From Metaruminococcus_A gallistercoris (lineage in GTDB: Bacteria; Bacillota; Clostridia; Oscillospirales; Ruminococcaceae), in NCBI GenBank assembly GCA_904394975.1, contig CAJFNQ010000023.1, positions 18,135 through 82,134 of the forward strand: a stretch of 64,000 bases of DNA, in the 5' to 3' direction. The notes under the pieces were generated by a model. The model was not told the origin of the DNA and made no database searches. It saw nothing but the letters and a program-made list of their open reading frames with translations. Shown here in pieces: positions 7,872-16,143 of the stretch. Each line of letters opens with the position of its first letter. Positions within the stretch are counted from its first letter, which is position 1. A program made the translations under genes and the position numbers.

Positions 7872-8960
7872 ATGGAAAAAGCATATTTGCTGCTGGCAGA
7901 CGGCAGCCTTTATGAGGGCTTCAGCTTTGGAGCGAAAGGAACAGTCATTGGAGAGACTGTTTTCACCACCGGTATGACCGGTTACCAGGAAACGCTGACC
8001 GACCCGAGTTATTACGGGCAGATTGTTACCCAGACGTTTCCGTTGATTGGTAACTACGGCACCAATCATGAGGATGGAGAATCCAGCCATTGCCATTTGA
8101 GCGGATATATTGTCCGTGAATGGTGCGAACATCCGTCCAACTTCCGCTGTGAGGATGATATCAACAGCTTTTTGAAGGAAAAAGGTGTTATTGGCCTGTA
8201 CGGGATCGATACCCGCAGCCTGACCAGAAAGCTGCGTGAATACGGTGTTATGAACGGCATGATTACAACAGAGCCGATCACTGATAAAGAAGCGGCGCTT
8301 GAAAAGATCCGCGACTTTTACATCAAAGACGCCGTAAAAAATGTTTCTGCCAATGAAACCTACGAACGCAAGGCGCAGGGTGAGTCAAAATATCGTGTTG
8401 TGCTTTATGACTTTGGAAGCAAGCGCAACATCGAGCGGGAACTTGGAAAACGCGGCTGTGATGTAACTGTGGTTCCGTATAACACAACCGCAGAACAGGT
8501 CAAAGCCATGAATCCCGACGGTATTATGCTTTCCAACGGACCTGGTGACCCGCGCGACAACATTGACATCATCATGAATATCCGTGAGCTGCTTCAAACA
8601 GGCATACCTATTTTCGGTATCTGCCTTGGTCACCAGCTGACCGCACTGGCAAACGGTGCAGTGGTGCGCAAACTCAAATACGGCCACCGCGGAGCGAATC
8701 AGCCGGTCATCGATGTGGACCGCAGCCGCACGTTTGTTACCAGCCAGAACCACGGTTACGCGGTAGATGGTGAAAGCATAAAAACTTCGGTTGGCGTGGT
8801 GAATTTTAAAAACGCGAATGACGGTACCTGCGAAGGTGTTCGTTATAAAAAAGTTCCGGCCTTTACCGTGCAGTTCCACCCGGAAGCGTGTGGCGGGCCG
8901 CAGGATACATCGTTTTTGTTTGACCAGTTTGTTGATATGATGAAAAAGGGAGGAAAATAA
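7872..8960 (+). CDS. carA: Carbamoyl-phosphate synthase small (glutaminase) subunit
   Basis: Hydrolyses glutamine and channels ammonia to CarB. The class I amidotransferase domain in the C-terminal half shows the nucleophile elbow FGICLGHQL and the His/Glu pair in VQFHPEA; the N-terminal half carries the usual CarA domain (TGMTGYQETLTDPSYYGQ). ATG 7872 follows TGGAGG, which excludes the in-frame GTG at 7860. It is separated from carB by 2 bp. Confidence 0.97.
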   Translation: MEKAYLLLADGSLYEGFSFGAKGTVIGETVFTTGMTGYQETLTDPSYYGQIVTQTFPLIGNYGTNHEDGESSHCHLSGYIVREWCEHPSNFRCEDDINSFLKEKGVIGLYGIDTRSLTRKLREYGVMNGMITTEPITDKEAALEKIRDFYIKDAVKNVSANETYERKAQGESKYRVVLYDFGSKRNIERELGKRGCDVTVVPYNTTAEQVKAMNPDGIMLSNGPGDPRDNIDIIMNIRELLQTGIPIFGICLGHQLTALANGAVVRKLKYGHRGANQPVIDVDRSRTFVTSQNHGYAVDGESIKTSVGVVNFKNANDGTCEGVRYKKVPAFTVQFHPEACGGPQDTSFLFDQFVDMMKKGGK

Positions 8961-8962
8961 CA

Positions 8963-11900
8963 ATGCCGCTCAGACATGATATTAAGAAGGTACTTGTAAT
9001 CGGATCCGGTCCGATCGTTATTGGTCAGGCGGCGGAATTTGACTATGCGGGCACACAGGCCTGCCGCGCCCTGAAACAGGAAGGATTGGAAGTTGTTCTC
9101 ATCAACTCCAATCCGGCGACCATCATGACCGACAAAAGCATGGCGGATGAAATTTACATCGAGCCTCTTACGCTGGATGTGGTCAAACGAGTCATTGAAA
9201 TCGAAAAGCCGGACAGCATTCTTTCCACGCTGGGCGGCCAGACTGGTCTGACCCTTTCCATGCAGCTTGCAGAAGAGGGATTTCTGGAGTCCCATGGGGT
9301 TAAGCTGCTCGGCGCGAACCCGGAAACCATTCACCGCGCGGAAGACCGTCAGGCGTTTAAAGACACCATGGAAAAAATCGGTGAGCCGTGCATCCCGTCC
9401 AAGGTGGTCACAACAGTAGAGGATGCCGTTGAGTTTACCAATACCATTGGTTACCCGGTCATTATCCGCCCGGCATTCACATTGGGCGGCACCGGCGGCG
9501 GTATCGTCTACAATGAAGAGGAACTGCGTGATATTTCAGAAAACGGTCTGCGCCTTTCTCCGATCACTCAGATCCTGGTTGAAAAATGTATTTCCGGTTG
9601 GAAGGAGATTGAGTTTGAGGTCATTCGTGACCGCAAAGGCAACATCATCACCGTTTGTTCTATGGAGAATATGGACCCGGTTGGTGTTCATACCGGCGAC
9701 AGCATTGTTATTGCTCCGGCGGTTACTTTGTCTGACAAAGAGTATCAGATGCTTCGCACTGCTGCTCTGAACATCGTTTCTGAATTGAAGGTAGAAGGCG
9801 GCTGTAACTGCCAGTTCGCGCTCCATCCGACATCGTTTGAATATGCGGTCATCGAGGTAAATCCGCGTGTTTCCCGTTCGTCCGCTCTGGCTTCCAAGGC
9901 GACCGGTTATCCAATCGCGAAGGTAGCGACCCGTATTGCCATCGGCTATACGTTGGATGAGATCATCAACGCGGTCACCGGTAATACCTATGCTTGCTTT
10001 GAGCCGGCTATCGACTATGTGGTTATCAAATTCCCGAAATGGCCGTTTGAGAAATTTGTTTATGCAAAACGTACCCTCGGCACCCAGATGATGGCAACCG
10101 GCGAGGTCATGGCAATTGGAACCTCTTTTGAACAGGCTATGATGAAAGCGGTTCGCGGTGCGGAACTCGGCGTGGTTACCATGAATCTGAAAAAGCTGAA
10201 GGACCTTTCAACGGAAGAGATCCGCGACAAACTGCACGTTTGTGACGATGAGCGCTCTTTTGTGGTTTACGAGGCACTCAAGCGGGGTATCACACCGGAA
10301 GAGATCCACGAGATCACGATGATCGACAACTGGTTTTTGTATAAACTTTTAAATCTCATTCATATGGAGCAGGAGCTTTCTGAAGGCAAGCTGACCGATG
10401 AGAAGTACCTCGCCGCAAAGAAACTTGGTTTCCTTGATGAGACCATTGAACAGCTTTCCGGCCAGAAGATCGAGCATCCGCGTTTCGCTTCCTACAAAAT
10501 GGTTGATACCTGTGCTGCGGAATTTGCGGCAGAGACTCCTTACTTCTATTCGACCTATGATGATGAAAATGAAGCGGAGCAGTTTATTGAGGAACACAAA
10601 AACGAAGAAAAGAAAAAGGTCATTGTTTTTGGTTCCGGCCCAATCCGTATCGGACAGGGCATTGAATTTGACTATTGCTCGGTCCACTGTGTCTGGGCGC
10701 TCAAGGAAGAAGGCTATGAAGCGGTTATCTGCAACAACAACCCGGAAACCGTTTCCACCGACTTTGACACCGGCGACCGTCTGTATTTCGACCCGCTGAC
10801 CAAAGAGGATGTGCGCAGTATTCTCGAAACCGAAAAGCCTTACGGTGTTGTGGTGCAGTTTGGTGGTCAGACAGCCATTAAGCTTGCGAAATACCTGGAT
10901 GAGCTTGGCGCGAATATCCTTGGTACTTCGGCAGACAGCGTTGACGCTGCGGAAGACCGTGAGCGGTTTGATGAGCTGCTGGAGCAGTGCGGAATTCCTC
11001 GTCCGAGCGGACACACCATCTTCACCACCGAAGAGGCGCTTGCGGCTGCGGAAGATCTGGGTTATCCGGTGCTTATGCGTCCGTCTTACGTTCTCGGCGG
11101 CCAGAATATGATCATTGCTCATTCGGACAAAGACATTATTGAGTACATGAACATCATTCTTGGCAACAACATTGAAAATCCGGTTCTGATTGATAAATAC
11201 CTCATGGGCGTTGAGGTTGAGGTCGACGCCATCTGCGATGGTACCGATTACCTCATTCCGGGCATCATGGAACACGTGGAACGCGCGGGTGTTCATTCGG
11301 GCGACTCCATTTCCATCTATCCGGCGCAGAACCTTTCCAAGCGTATCCGCGAAATTATTGTGGATTATACCGGCCGCCTTGCGAAAGCGCTGAATGTTGT
11401 GGGCCTTGTCAATGTGCAGTATGTTGTGTACAACGACATGGTGTATGTCATTGAAGTGAACCCCCGTTCTTCCAGAACAGTTCCGTATATCAGCAAGGTC
11501 ACCGGCGTTCCGATGGTCGATCTTGCGACCAAGATCATGCTCGGTTCTTCCCTGAAGGAACTGGGCTGGGGTACCGGACTGTATCCGGAAGGCGATTATG
11601 TTGCCGTTAAGGTACCGGTGTTCAGCTTTGAAAAGCTGCACGATGTTGATACCCACCTTGGGCCGGAAATGAAGTCCACCGGTGAGGTTCTGGGCATTGC
11701 GCACACCTTTGAAGAGGCTCTGCTCAAGGGCCTGACGGCTGCCGGTTATAAAATGAAACGTTCGGGCGGCGTGTTAATGACCGTGCGTGATTCGGACAAG
11801 CAGGAGCTCATCAAAATCGCGGATAAATTCGCTACCCTCGGCTTTGAACTTTACGCAACACCGGGAACGGCGAGCACGCTTAACAAAAACATGATCGCTA

Positions 11901-12157
11901 CCAATGTGGTGCCGAAGCATAAGGATGGTAAAAACAACGTCATCACTCTGCTTGACAGCGGAAAGATCGATTACGTTATCTCCACCTCGGAAAAAGGGCG
12001 TGAGCCGGCGAAAGACAGCGTAAAAATCCGCCGCAAAGCGGTTGAGCGTTCGATCGCCTGCCTGACCTCTCTGGATACGGCGAACGCCATGGCGGATAGC
12101 CTCTTGCTGGGCAAGACCGTAGGCGATGTGAAACTGGTTGATATTACCAAGATTTAA
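8963..12157 (+). CDS. carB: Carbamoyl-phosphate synthase large subunit
   Basis: Makes carbamoyl phosphate from bicarbonate, ATP and ammonia supplied by CarA. The 1064 residues show the internal duplication typical of CarB: two ATP-grasp halves beginning with VIGSGPIVIGQAAEFDY and VFGSGPIRIGQGIEFDY, each with an EVNPR motif, then a C-terminal MGS-like allosteric domain (SGGVLMTVRDSDKQELIKIA onward) that would bind UMP. Length and motifs are complete. It is the largest gene of the pyr operon. Confidence 0.98.
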   Translation: MPLRHDIKKVLVIGSGPIVIGQAAEFDYAGTQACRALKQEGLEVVLINSNPATIMTDKSMADEIYIEPLTLDVVKRVIEIEKPDSILSTLGGQTGLTLSMQLAEEGFLESHGVKLLGANPETIHRAEDRQAFKDTMEKIGEPCIPSKVVTTVEDAVEFTNTIGYPVIIRPAFTLGGTGGGIVYNEEELRDISENGLRLSPITQILVEKCISGWKEIEFEVIRDRKGNIITVCSMENMDPVGVHTGDSIVIAPAVTLSDKEYQMLRTAALNIVSELKVEGGCNCQFALHPTSFEYAVIEVNPRVSRSSALASKATGYPIAKVATRIAIGYTLDEIINAVTGNTYACFEPAIDYVVIKFPKWPFEKFVYAKRTLGTQMMATGEVMAIGTSFEQAMMKAVRGAELGVVTMNLKKLKDLSTEEIRDKLHVCDDERSFVVYEALKRGITPEEIHEITMIDNWFLYKLLNLIHMEQELSEGKLTDEKYLAAKKLGFLDETIEQLSGQKIEHPRFASYKMVDTCAAEFAAETPYFYSTYDDENEAEQFIEEHKNEEKKKVIVFGSGPIRIGQGIEFDYCSVHCVWALKEEGYEAVICNNNPETVSTDFDTGDRLYFDPLTKEDVRSILETEKPYGVVVQFGGQTAIKLAKYLDELGANILGTSADSVDAAEDRERFDELLEQCGIPRPSGHTIFTTEEALAAAEDLGYPVLMRPSYVLGGQNMIIAHSDKDIIEYMNIILGNNIENPVLIDKYLMGVEVEVDAICDGTDYLIPGIMEHVERAGVHSGDSISIYPAQNLSKRIREIIVDYTGRLAKALNVVGLVNVQYVVYNDMVYVIEVNPRSSRTVPYISKVTGVPMVDLATKIMLGSSLKELGWGTGLYPEGDYVAVKVPVFSFEKLHDVDTHLGPEMKSTGEVLGIAHTFEEALLKGLTAAGYKMKRSGGVLMTVRDSDKQELIKIADKFATLGFELYATPGTASTLNKNMIATNVVPKHKDGKNNVITLLDSGKIDYVISTSEKGREPAKDSVKIRRKAVERSIACLTSLDTANAMADSLLLGKTVGDVKLVDITKI

Positions 12158-12169
12158 CGGAGGAAAACA

Positions 12170-12937
12170 ATGGCTCTGTTTGTTGGAAGTTATCCGCTTG
12201 TAGAGAAAAAAGAACTGGCAAACGGTTTTTATTCGTTTGTCATCCACTGTCCGGAAATGACCGCACAGGCCGTCCAGGGGCAGTTTGTGAATTTGAAGGT
12301 GCCGGAGCATTCGCTCCGCCGCCCAATCTCCATCTGTGAGATCGACCGTGAGGCTGGGACCCTCCGCCTTGTGTTTGAGATCCGCGGTGAGGGGACGAAG
12401 GTTCTGTCCTCTATTGAACAGGGCAGTGAACTTGACCTTTTAGGTCCGCTTGGAAACGGCTTTACCATCTACCCGGGGAAAAAAGCGGTTGTAATCGGCG
12501 GCGGCATTGGTGTACCGCCCATGCTGGAGCTGGCAAAGGCTTATAACGGGCAGGCGGCGGCGATTCTCGGCTTTCGGGATGCGTCTGTCTGCATTCTGGA
12601 AGAGGATTTTAAAGCGCATTGCACTCAGACCATGCTGTACACCGACAACGGTACCAAAGGTGAGAAAGGTTTTGTGACCGACGGTCTGGCAAAGCTCATT
12701 GAGCAGCAGGCGCCGGAGGTTATTTATGCCTGTGGTCCGGAGATCATGCTCAAGAAAATTATTGCGATGGCAGACGAGCACAACATTCCGTGTCAGGTCT
12801 CGCTGGAACAGCGGATGGCCTGCGGCGTGGGTGCCTGCTACGTTTGCGCCTGTCGCCTTGTCATGGATGGCGAAGAGTATTTCGGGCATGTCTGCAAGGA
12901 TGGCCCGGTGTTTGATTCCAAACAGGTTGTTTTGTAA
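12170..12937 (+). CDS. pyrK: Dihydroorotate dehydrogenase electron-transfer subunit
   Basis: PyrK carries FAD and a [2Fe-2S] cluster and passes electrons from PyrD to NAD. The FAD-binding RRPISIC motif, a nucleotide-binding GGGIGVPPM loop and a C-terminal cysteine cluster CGVGACYVCAC with a later HVCKDGP are all visible. At 255 residues it is full length. An AGGAGG-type site (CGGAGG) precedes the ATG, and it is followed by pyrD, its partner in the class 1B enzyme. Confidence 0.96.
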   Translation: MALFVGSYPLVEKKELANGFYSFVIHCPEMTAQAVQGQFVNLKVPEHSLRRPISICEIDREAGTLRLVFEIRGEGTKVLSSIEQGSELDLLGPLGNGFTIYPGKKAVVIGGGIGVPPMLELAKAYNGQAAAILGFRDASVCILEEDFKAHCTQTMLYTDNGTKGEKGFVTDGLAKLIEQQAPEVIYACGPEIMLKKIIAMADEHNIPCQVSLEQRMACGVGACYVCACRLVMDGEEYFGHVCKDGPVFDSKQVVL

Positions 12938-12949
12938 GAGGAGGATATC

Positions 12950-13861
12950 ATGGCAGATTTAAGTGTAAACATTGCAGGTGTATCCTTCAAAAACCCGGTC
13001 ATTCCCGCTTCCGGTACGTTCGGCTACGGCAGGGAATATGCGAAGTTTTATGACATTGGGCGGCTTGGCGGTATTTCGGTCAAGGGAACTACATTGGAAC
13101 GCCGTGACGGCAATCCGCCGCCGCGTGTGGCGGAGACCCCTTCCGGTATGCTCAATTCGGTCGGGCTGCAAAACCCGGGTGTGGAGCATTTTATCCGGGA
13201 AGAGATTCCGTATATCCACGGCGCCGGAACGAAGATCATTGCTAACATTGCCGGTTCCACACCGGAGGATTACGCCGAAATGGCGCGCCGGCTGGATGAT
13301 ACCGACGTGGATATGATCGAGCTCAACATCTCCTGCCCGAATGTAAAATGTGGCGGCGCGGCATTCGGAACCGACCCGAAGGTCGCAGGCGGAATTACCC
13401 GCCTGGTCAAGGACGCGACCAGCAAACCGGTCATGGTTAAGCTCACCCCGAATGTCACCGACATTGCGTTGATGGCGAAAGCTGTTGAAGCGGAAGGAGC
13501 GGACGCGGTTTCGCTCATCAACACCCTGCTCGGCATGCGGATCGATATTAAGACTCGTCGGCCGGTTTTGAAAAACAACGTGGGCGGTCTTTCCGGCCCA
13601 GCTGTTTTCCCGGTTGCGGTGCGGATGGTTTGGCAGGTTGCAAACGCCGTTTCCATTCCAGTCGTCGGCATGGGCGGTATCGCTACATGGCAGGACGCGG
13701 TTGAAATGATGATGGCCGGCGCTTCCGCCATTCAGGTCGGAGCGGCGCTGTTCACCAATCCTTACGCTCCAATTGAGATCATTGACGGGCTGAATCGTTA
13801 TTTGGATGAAAATGGTATCGCGAGCGTAAATGAAATCGTTGGGACGGTGCAGCCATGGTAA
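12950..13861 (+). CDS. pyrD: Dihydroorotate dehydrogenase, class 1B catalytic subunit
   Basis: Oxidises dihydroorotate to orotate with FMN. The catalytic cysteine lies in ELNISCPNVKCGG, where class 1B enzymes use Cys, and the FMN phosphate site is in PVVGMGGIATWQDA. Pairing with pyrK directly upstream confirms the NAD-dependent 1B type. The last 7 bp overlap the phosphatase gene. The next enzyme, orotate phosphoribosyltransferase (pyrE), is not in the window. Confidence 0.97.
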   Translation: MADLSVNIAGVSFKNPVIPASGTFGYGREYAKFYDIGRLGGISVKGTTLERRDGNPPPRVAETPSGMLNSVGLQNPGVEHFIREEIPYIHGAGTKIIANIAGSTPEDYAEMARRLDDTDVDMIELNISCPNVKCGGAAFGTDPKVAGGITRLVKDATSKPVMVKLTPNVTDIALMAKAVEAEGADAVSLINTLLGMRIDIKTRRPVLKNNVGGLSGPAVFPVAVRMVWQVANAVSIPVVGMGGIATWQDAVEMMMAGASAIQVGAALFTNPYAPIEIIDGLNRYLDENGIASVNEIVGTVQPW

Positions 13862-14535
13862 CAACGGTTTACCTTGTTCGCCACGCACAGGCGGAAGGAA
13901 ACGAAAAACGGCTGTTTCAAGGGCACTATAACGGCGCCGTGAGCCAGATGGGCTGGCGGCAGCTGGAACAGCTTGCAGAGTATGCAAAAACCCTTCCTCT
14001 GGAGGCGGTTTATTCCAGCCCGCTGACCCGCGCGATGGAGACTGCGAAAGCGGTCGCGCGGTATCACGATGGCCTCACCGTACAGGTGAGAGAAGGGCTG
14101 ATTGAGATCAACGGCGGCGATTGGGAAGGAAAGCCCTGGGACTGCTTTCCGACCGATTATCCGGAAGAAAATGAGCACTGGGAAAATTCCCCTTGGCTGT
14201 TTCAGGCGCCGAACGGTGAGTCGATGCCGCAGGTGTACCGGCGGATTGTCGATGCCGTGATGGAGATTGTAAAAGAAAACGCGGGGAAAACCATTGCGGT
14301 GGTTTCGCACGGCTGTGCCATCCGAAATTTTCTCACCTTCGCTAAGGGGCTGCCGGTGGAAGGCATTACCCAAACCGGCTGGTGTGACAATACCGCTGTT
14401 TCGAAAATCGAATTTGACGGGGCATTTACCCCGCATATCATCTATGAAAACAGTACTTCGCACCTTGCGGAGGATACTAAGACGTTTGCCAGACAGCTCT
14501 GGTGGAAAAAACATGAACCAAAACAGGAGAAATAA
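13855..14535 (+). CDS. Histidine phosphatase family protein
   Basis: A phosphoglycerate-mutase-like phosphatase. The catalytic RH motif is LVRHAQAEGN near the N-terminus, the second Arg/Glu region is SSPLTRAMETAKAV and IEINGGDWEG, and the second catalytic His lies in VVSHGCAIRNF. The substrate is not predictable. The start overlaps the pyrD stop by 7 bp, so it is co-translated with the pyr genes. A role as a nucleotide or phosphosugar phosphatase in the pathway is a guess from context only. Confidence 0.85.
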   Translation: MVTTVYLVRHAQAEGNEKRLFQGHYNGAVSQMGWRQLEQLAEYAKTLPLEAVYSSPLTRAMETAKAVARYHDGLTVQVREGLIEINGGDWEGKPWDCFPTDYPEENEHWENSPWLFQAPNGESMPQVYRRIVDAVMEIVKENAGKTIAVVSHGCAIRNFLTFAKGLPVEGITQTGWCDNTAVSKIEFDGAFTPHIIYENSTSHLAEDTKTFARQLWWKKHEPKQEK

Positions 14536-14964
14536 ATGAAAATCATGGCAGTTGATCTGGGTGACGCCAGAACCGGGCTCGCATGCTGCGACCGCACGGA
14601 GTTTCTTGCTTCACCCATCGGGGTCATTCACGAGACTGATTTTGACCGGATTCTGGAACAGGTTGCAATCGCTTCGTTTGAGTACGGCGTGCAGGAGATT
14701 GTAGTCGGTTACCCGAAAAACATGAACGGCAGCGTGGGCGAACGTGCGCAGAAGTGTGAAAAGTTCGCTGAACTGTTGGGGAAACTGGTAAAGGTTCCGG
14801 TGAAATTGTGGGACGAGCGTTCCACCACCGTTTCGGCGACCAATTACCTCAATGAAACCAACACCCGCGGCAAAAAACGCAAAGAGGTCATCGACGCGGT
14901 TGCCGCAACCATTATTTTGGAAAGTTATATGGATTACCGGAAAAATCACAAAGAAGAAGAGTGA
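14536..14964 (+). CDS. ruvX: YqgF/RuvX family putative Holliday junction resolvase / pre-16S rRNA nuclease
   Basis: A 142-residue RNase H-fold nuclease. Visible family motifs are MAVDLGDARTGLA (first catalytic Asp), EIVVGYPKNMNGS, VKLWDERSTTVSA and a C-terminal KEVIDAVAATIILESYM with the last acidic residues. In E. coli YqgF matures the 16S rRNA 5' end. The ATG abuts the preceding stop codon. It is the last gene in the pyr transcription unit and is followed by a hairpin. Confidence 0.92.
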   Translation: MKIMAVDLGDARTGLACCDRTEFLASPIGVIHETDFDRILEQVAIASFEYGVQEIVVGYPKNMNGSVGERAQKCEKFAELLGKLVKVPVKLWDERSTTVSATNYLNETNTRGKKRKEVIDAVAATIILESYMDYRKNHKEEE

Positions 14965-15033
14965 TTTCTGCGACGATTTGCAAAAACGCCCCGGCTTTAG
15001 CCGAGGTGTGAAATCAAAGCAATATCGTAAGGT

Positions 15034-15066
15034 GGCGGTACAGCCGGAAGGCTGTACCGCCGTTTT
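15034..15066 (+). terminator. Perfect 12-bp hairpin with GGAA loop after the pyr operon
   Basis: GGCGGTACAGCC and GGCTGTACCGCC form a flawless stem closed by GGAA, followed by GTTTTG. The T run is short, so termination strength is uncertain, but it is the only candidate end for the pyr-ruvX transcript. Confidence 0.65.
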
Positions 15067-15259
15067 GCGTTGTCAGCTTGTTTCCCTTTTTGGTTTTCGT
15101 TCCGAGTCTGCCGTTGAGGTAATGCGATTCTGCTTTTGAAGCCTCCCTTTTCGGTCTAACAATTTTGTAAATTATTTTTTAAATATTGATGAAAAAAGTC
15201 TCGAAATCAAATTATCAGCATGATAGAACGCACTTGAAAGGCTATACAAAGAAAAGAGG
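15067..15259. other. AT-rich non-coding stretch
   Basis: I see no gene here. The DNA turns AT-rich after about 15160 (runs such as ATTATTTTTTAAATATTG), marking a composition shift from the pyr operon to the tetR/surface-protein region. A promoter for the downstream leader should lie here, but no convincing -35/-10 pair is visible. Confidence 0.5.
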
Positions 15260-15342
15260 TCTTGACAATGGCGGCGAGAAGGAAGTCAATGCTGACAGCG
15301 CAGAGCAGTGCAGTGTGTCTGCGCCCATTTCTTTTGTCAAGA
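15260..15342 (+). ncRNA. Candidate structured leader RNA upstream of tetR
   Basis: A closing 9-bp helix (TCTTGACAA at 15260-15268 with TTGTCAAGA at 15334-15342) can enclose a small GTCA-ATGC-TGAC hairpin near 15285-15296 and a 7-bp hairpin (GCGCAGA at 15298-15304 with TCTGCGC at 15318-15324), giving a three-way-junction shape. A terminator-like hairpin follows 16 bp later and then tetR. The layout resembles a riboswitch or attenuator, but I do not recognise any known class. It could instead be a decayed inverted-repeat element. Confidence 0.4.
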
Positions 15343-15358
15343 GCAAAATTTCGTATTT

Positions 15359-15408
15359 TTAAAAGGCGTATTCCGCCCGTTTTTGCACGGTCGGGGTACG
15401 CCTTTTTG
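15359..15408 (+). terminator. Terminator or attenuator between the leader RNA and tetR
   Basis: AAAAGGCGTA pairs with TACGCCTTTT, with further inner pairing (CCCGT with ACGG), followed by TTTTTG. It lies upstream of tetR, so it would cut transcripts coming from the leader before the regulator gene. Confidence 0.7.
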
Positions 15409-15484
15409 CGTTGTTTGGGGACAGCGTAAATTTTTTGACGATAAATTTACCGCTTGGTCAATAAAACAAGATAGGGGGGACTTT

Positions 15485-16072
15485 ATGGCGGGTGAAAGAG
15501 GTATCCCGGAGCGGCGGGTGAAATTTTTGGAAACCTGTTTTGATGCCTTCTGCAAAAACGGTTTGGAAAACACCACCATGAAAATGCTGGCGGATGCCTG
15601 TGGGTCTGCAAACGGGAATCTCGTTTATTATTTCGGTACGAAGGACAATATTGTCATTCAATCCACGGCATATTGCATGGCAAAGGTAGAAAATGACTTT
15701 ATGGCAAGAGCGCCGAAGGATTTCGCGGACATCGAACGTTTCTTAAGAGAAATGCCTTATGTCACCGCGGAGCTCCACGGCGAAAAATACCGCTTCATGT
15801 ATCAGGTGTACGCAAGCCCCAAATTCCGGGAATATGGCAAAGAGTTTTTCAGGGGTGTGAGTGTCCGTTATCACCAGTATGCCGAAATGCTCTCCGGAAA
15901 GCTGGGTATGCCTGTGGACTTTATTCAGGGCATGATTTACATTTTTGTTCGCGCCTGCGTTCACTACGCCATTTTTGAGGACGAGGAATATTTAAATTTA
16001 CAACTCAATGCGATTCGAACCTCTTTAAAATTATTTGTGAATGAATACAGAACAAAGGAGGAAACAACATGA
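15485..16072 (+). CDS. TetR/AcrR family transcriptional regulator
   Basis: A 195-residue repressor-type protein. The N-terminal helix-turn-helix is seen in FCKNGLENTTMKMLADACGS followed by NGNLVYYFGTKDNIV (residues about 20-55), the usual TetR recognition helix with YYFGTK. The rest is a helical ligand/dimer domain with no recognisable specificity. The ATG at 15485 lies just after a purine-rich GGGGGGA site. TTGAC and GTCAA half-sites at 15435-15462 could form its operator. The stop overlaps the ATG of the secreted-protein gene (ATGA), so regulator and target are probably one operon. Confidence 0.88.
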   Translation: MAGERGIPERRVKFLETCFDAFCKNGLENTTMKMLADACGSANGNLVYYFGTKDNIVIQSTAYCMAKVENDFMARAPKDFADIERFLREMPYVTAELHGEKYRFMYQVYASPKFREYGKEFFRGVSVRYHQYAEMLSGKLGMPVDFIQGMIYIFVRACVHYAIFEDEEYLNLQLNAIRTSLKLFVNEYRTKEETT

Positions 16073-16129
16073 AAAAACGCATTACAGCCGTACTGCTCAG
16101 TGTGATGATGGTGGTGACGCTGTTGCCTG

Positions 16130-16143
16130 CTGTGCCCTGTGCC
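16130..16143 (+). repeat. 7-bp tandem duplication at the signal-peptide junction
   Basis: CTGTGCC is repeated exactly twice. With one copy the reading frame runs from the signal peptide into the mature protein; with two copies it is out of frame by +1. Confidence 0.9.

Noticed and set aside
10349..11704. Long minus-strand open frame inside carB
   Set aside because: Shadow of the biased codon use of carB; no ribosome site and no recognisable protein. The same holds for minus-strand frames opposite dnaK (24668-26509), polA (31656-33959) and pckG (36180-38111), and the plus-strand frame opposite ilvD (27956-29590).
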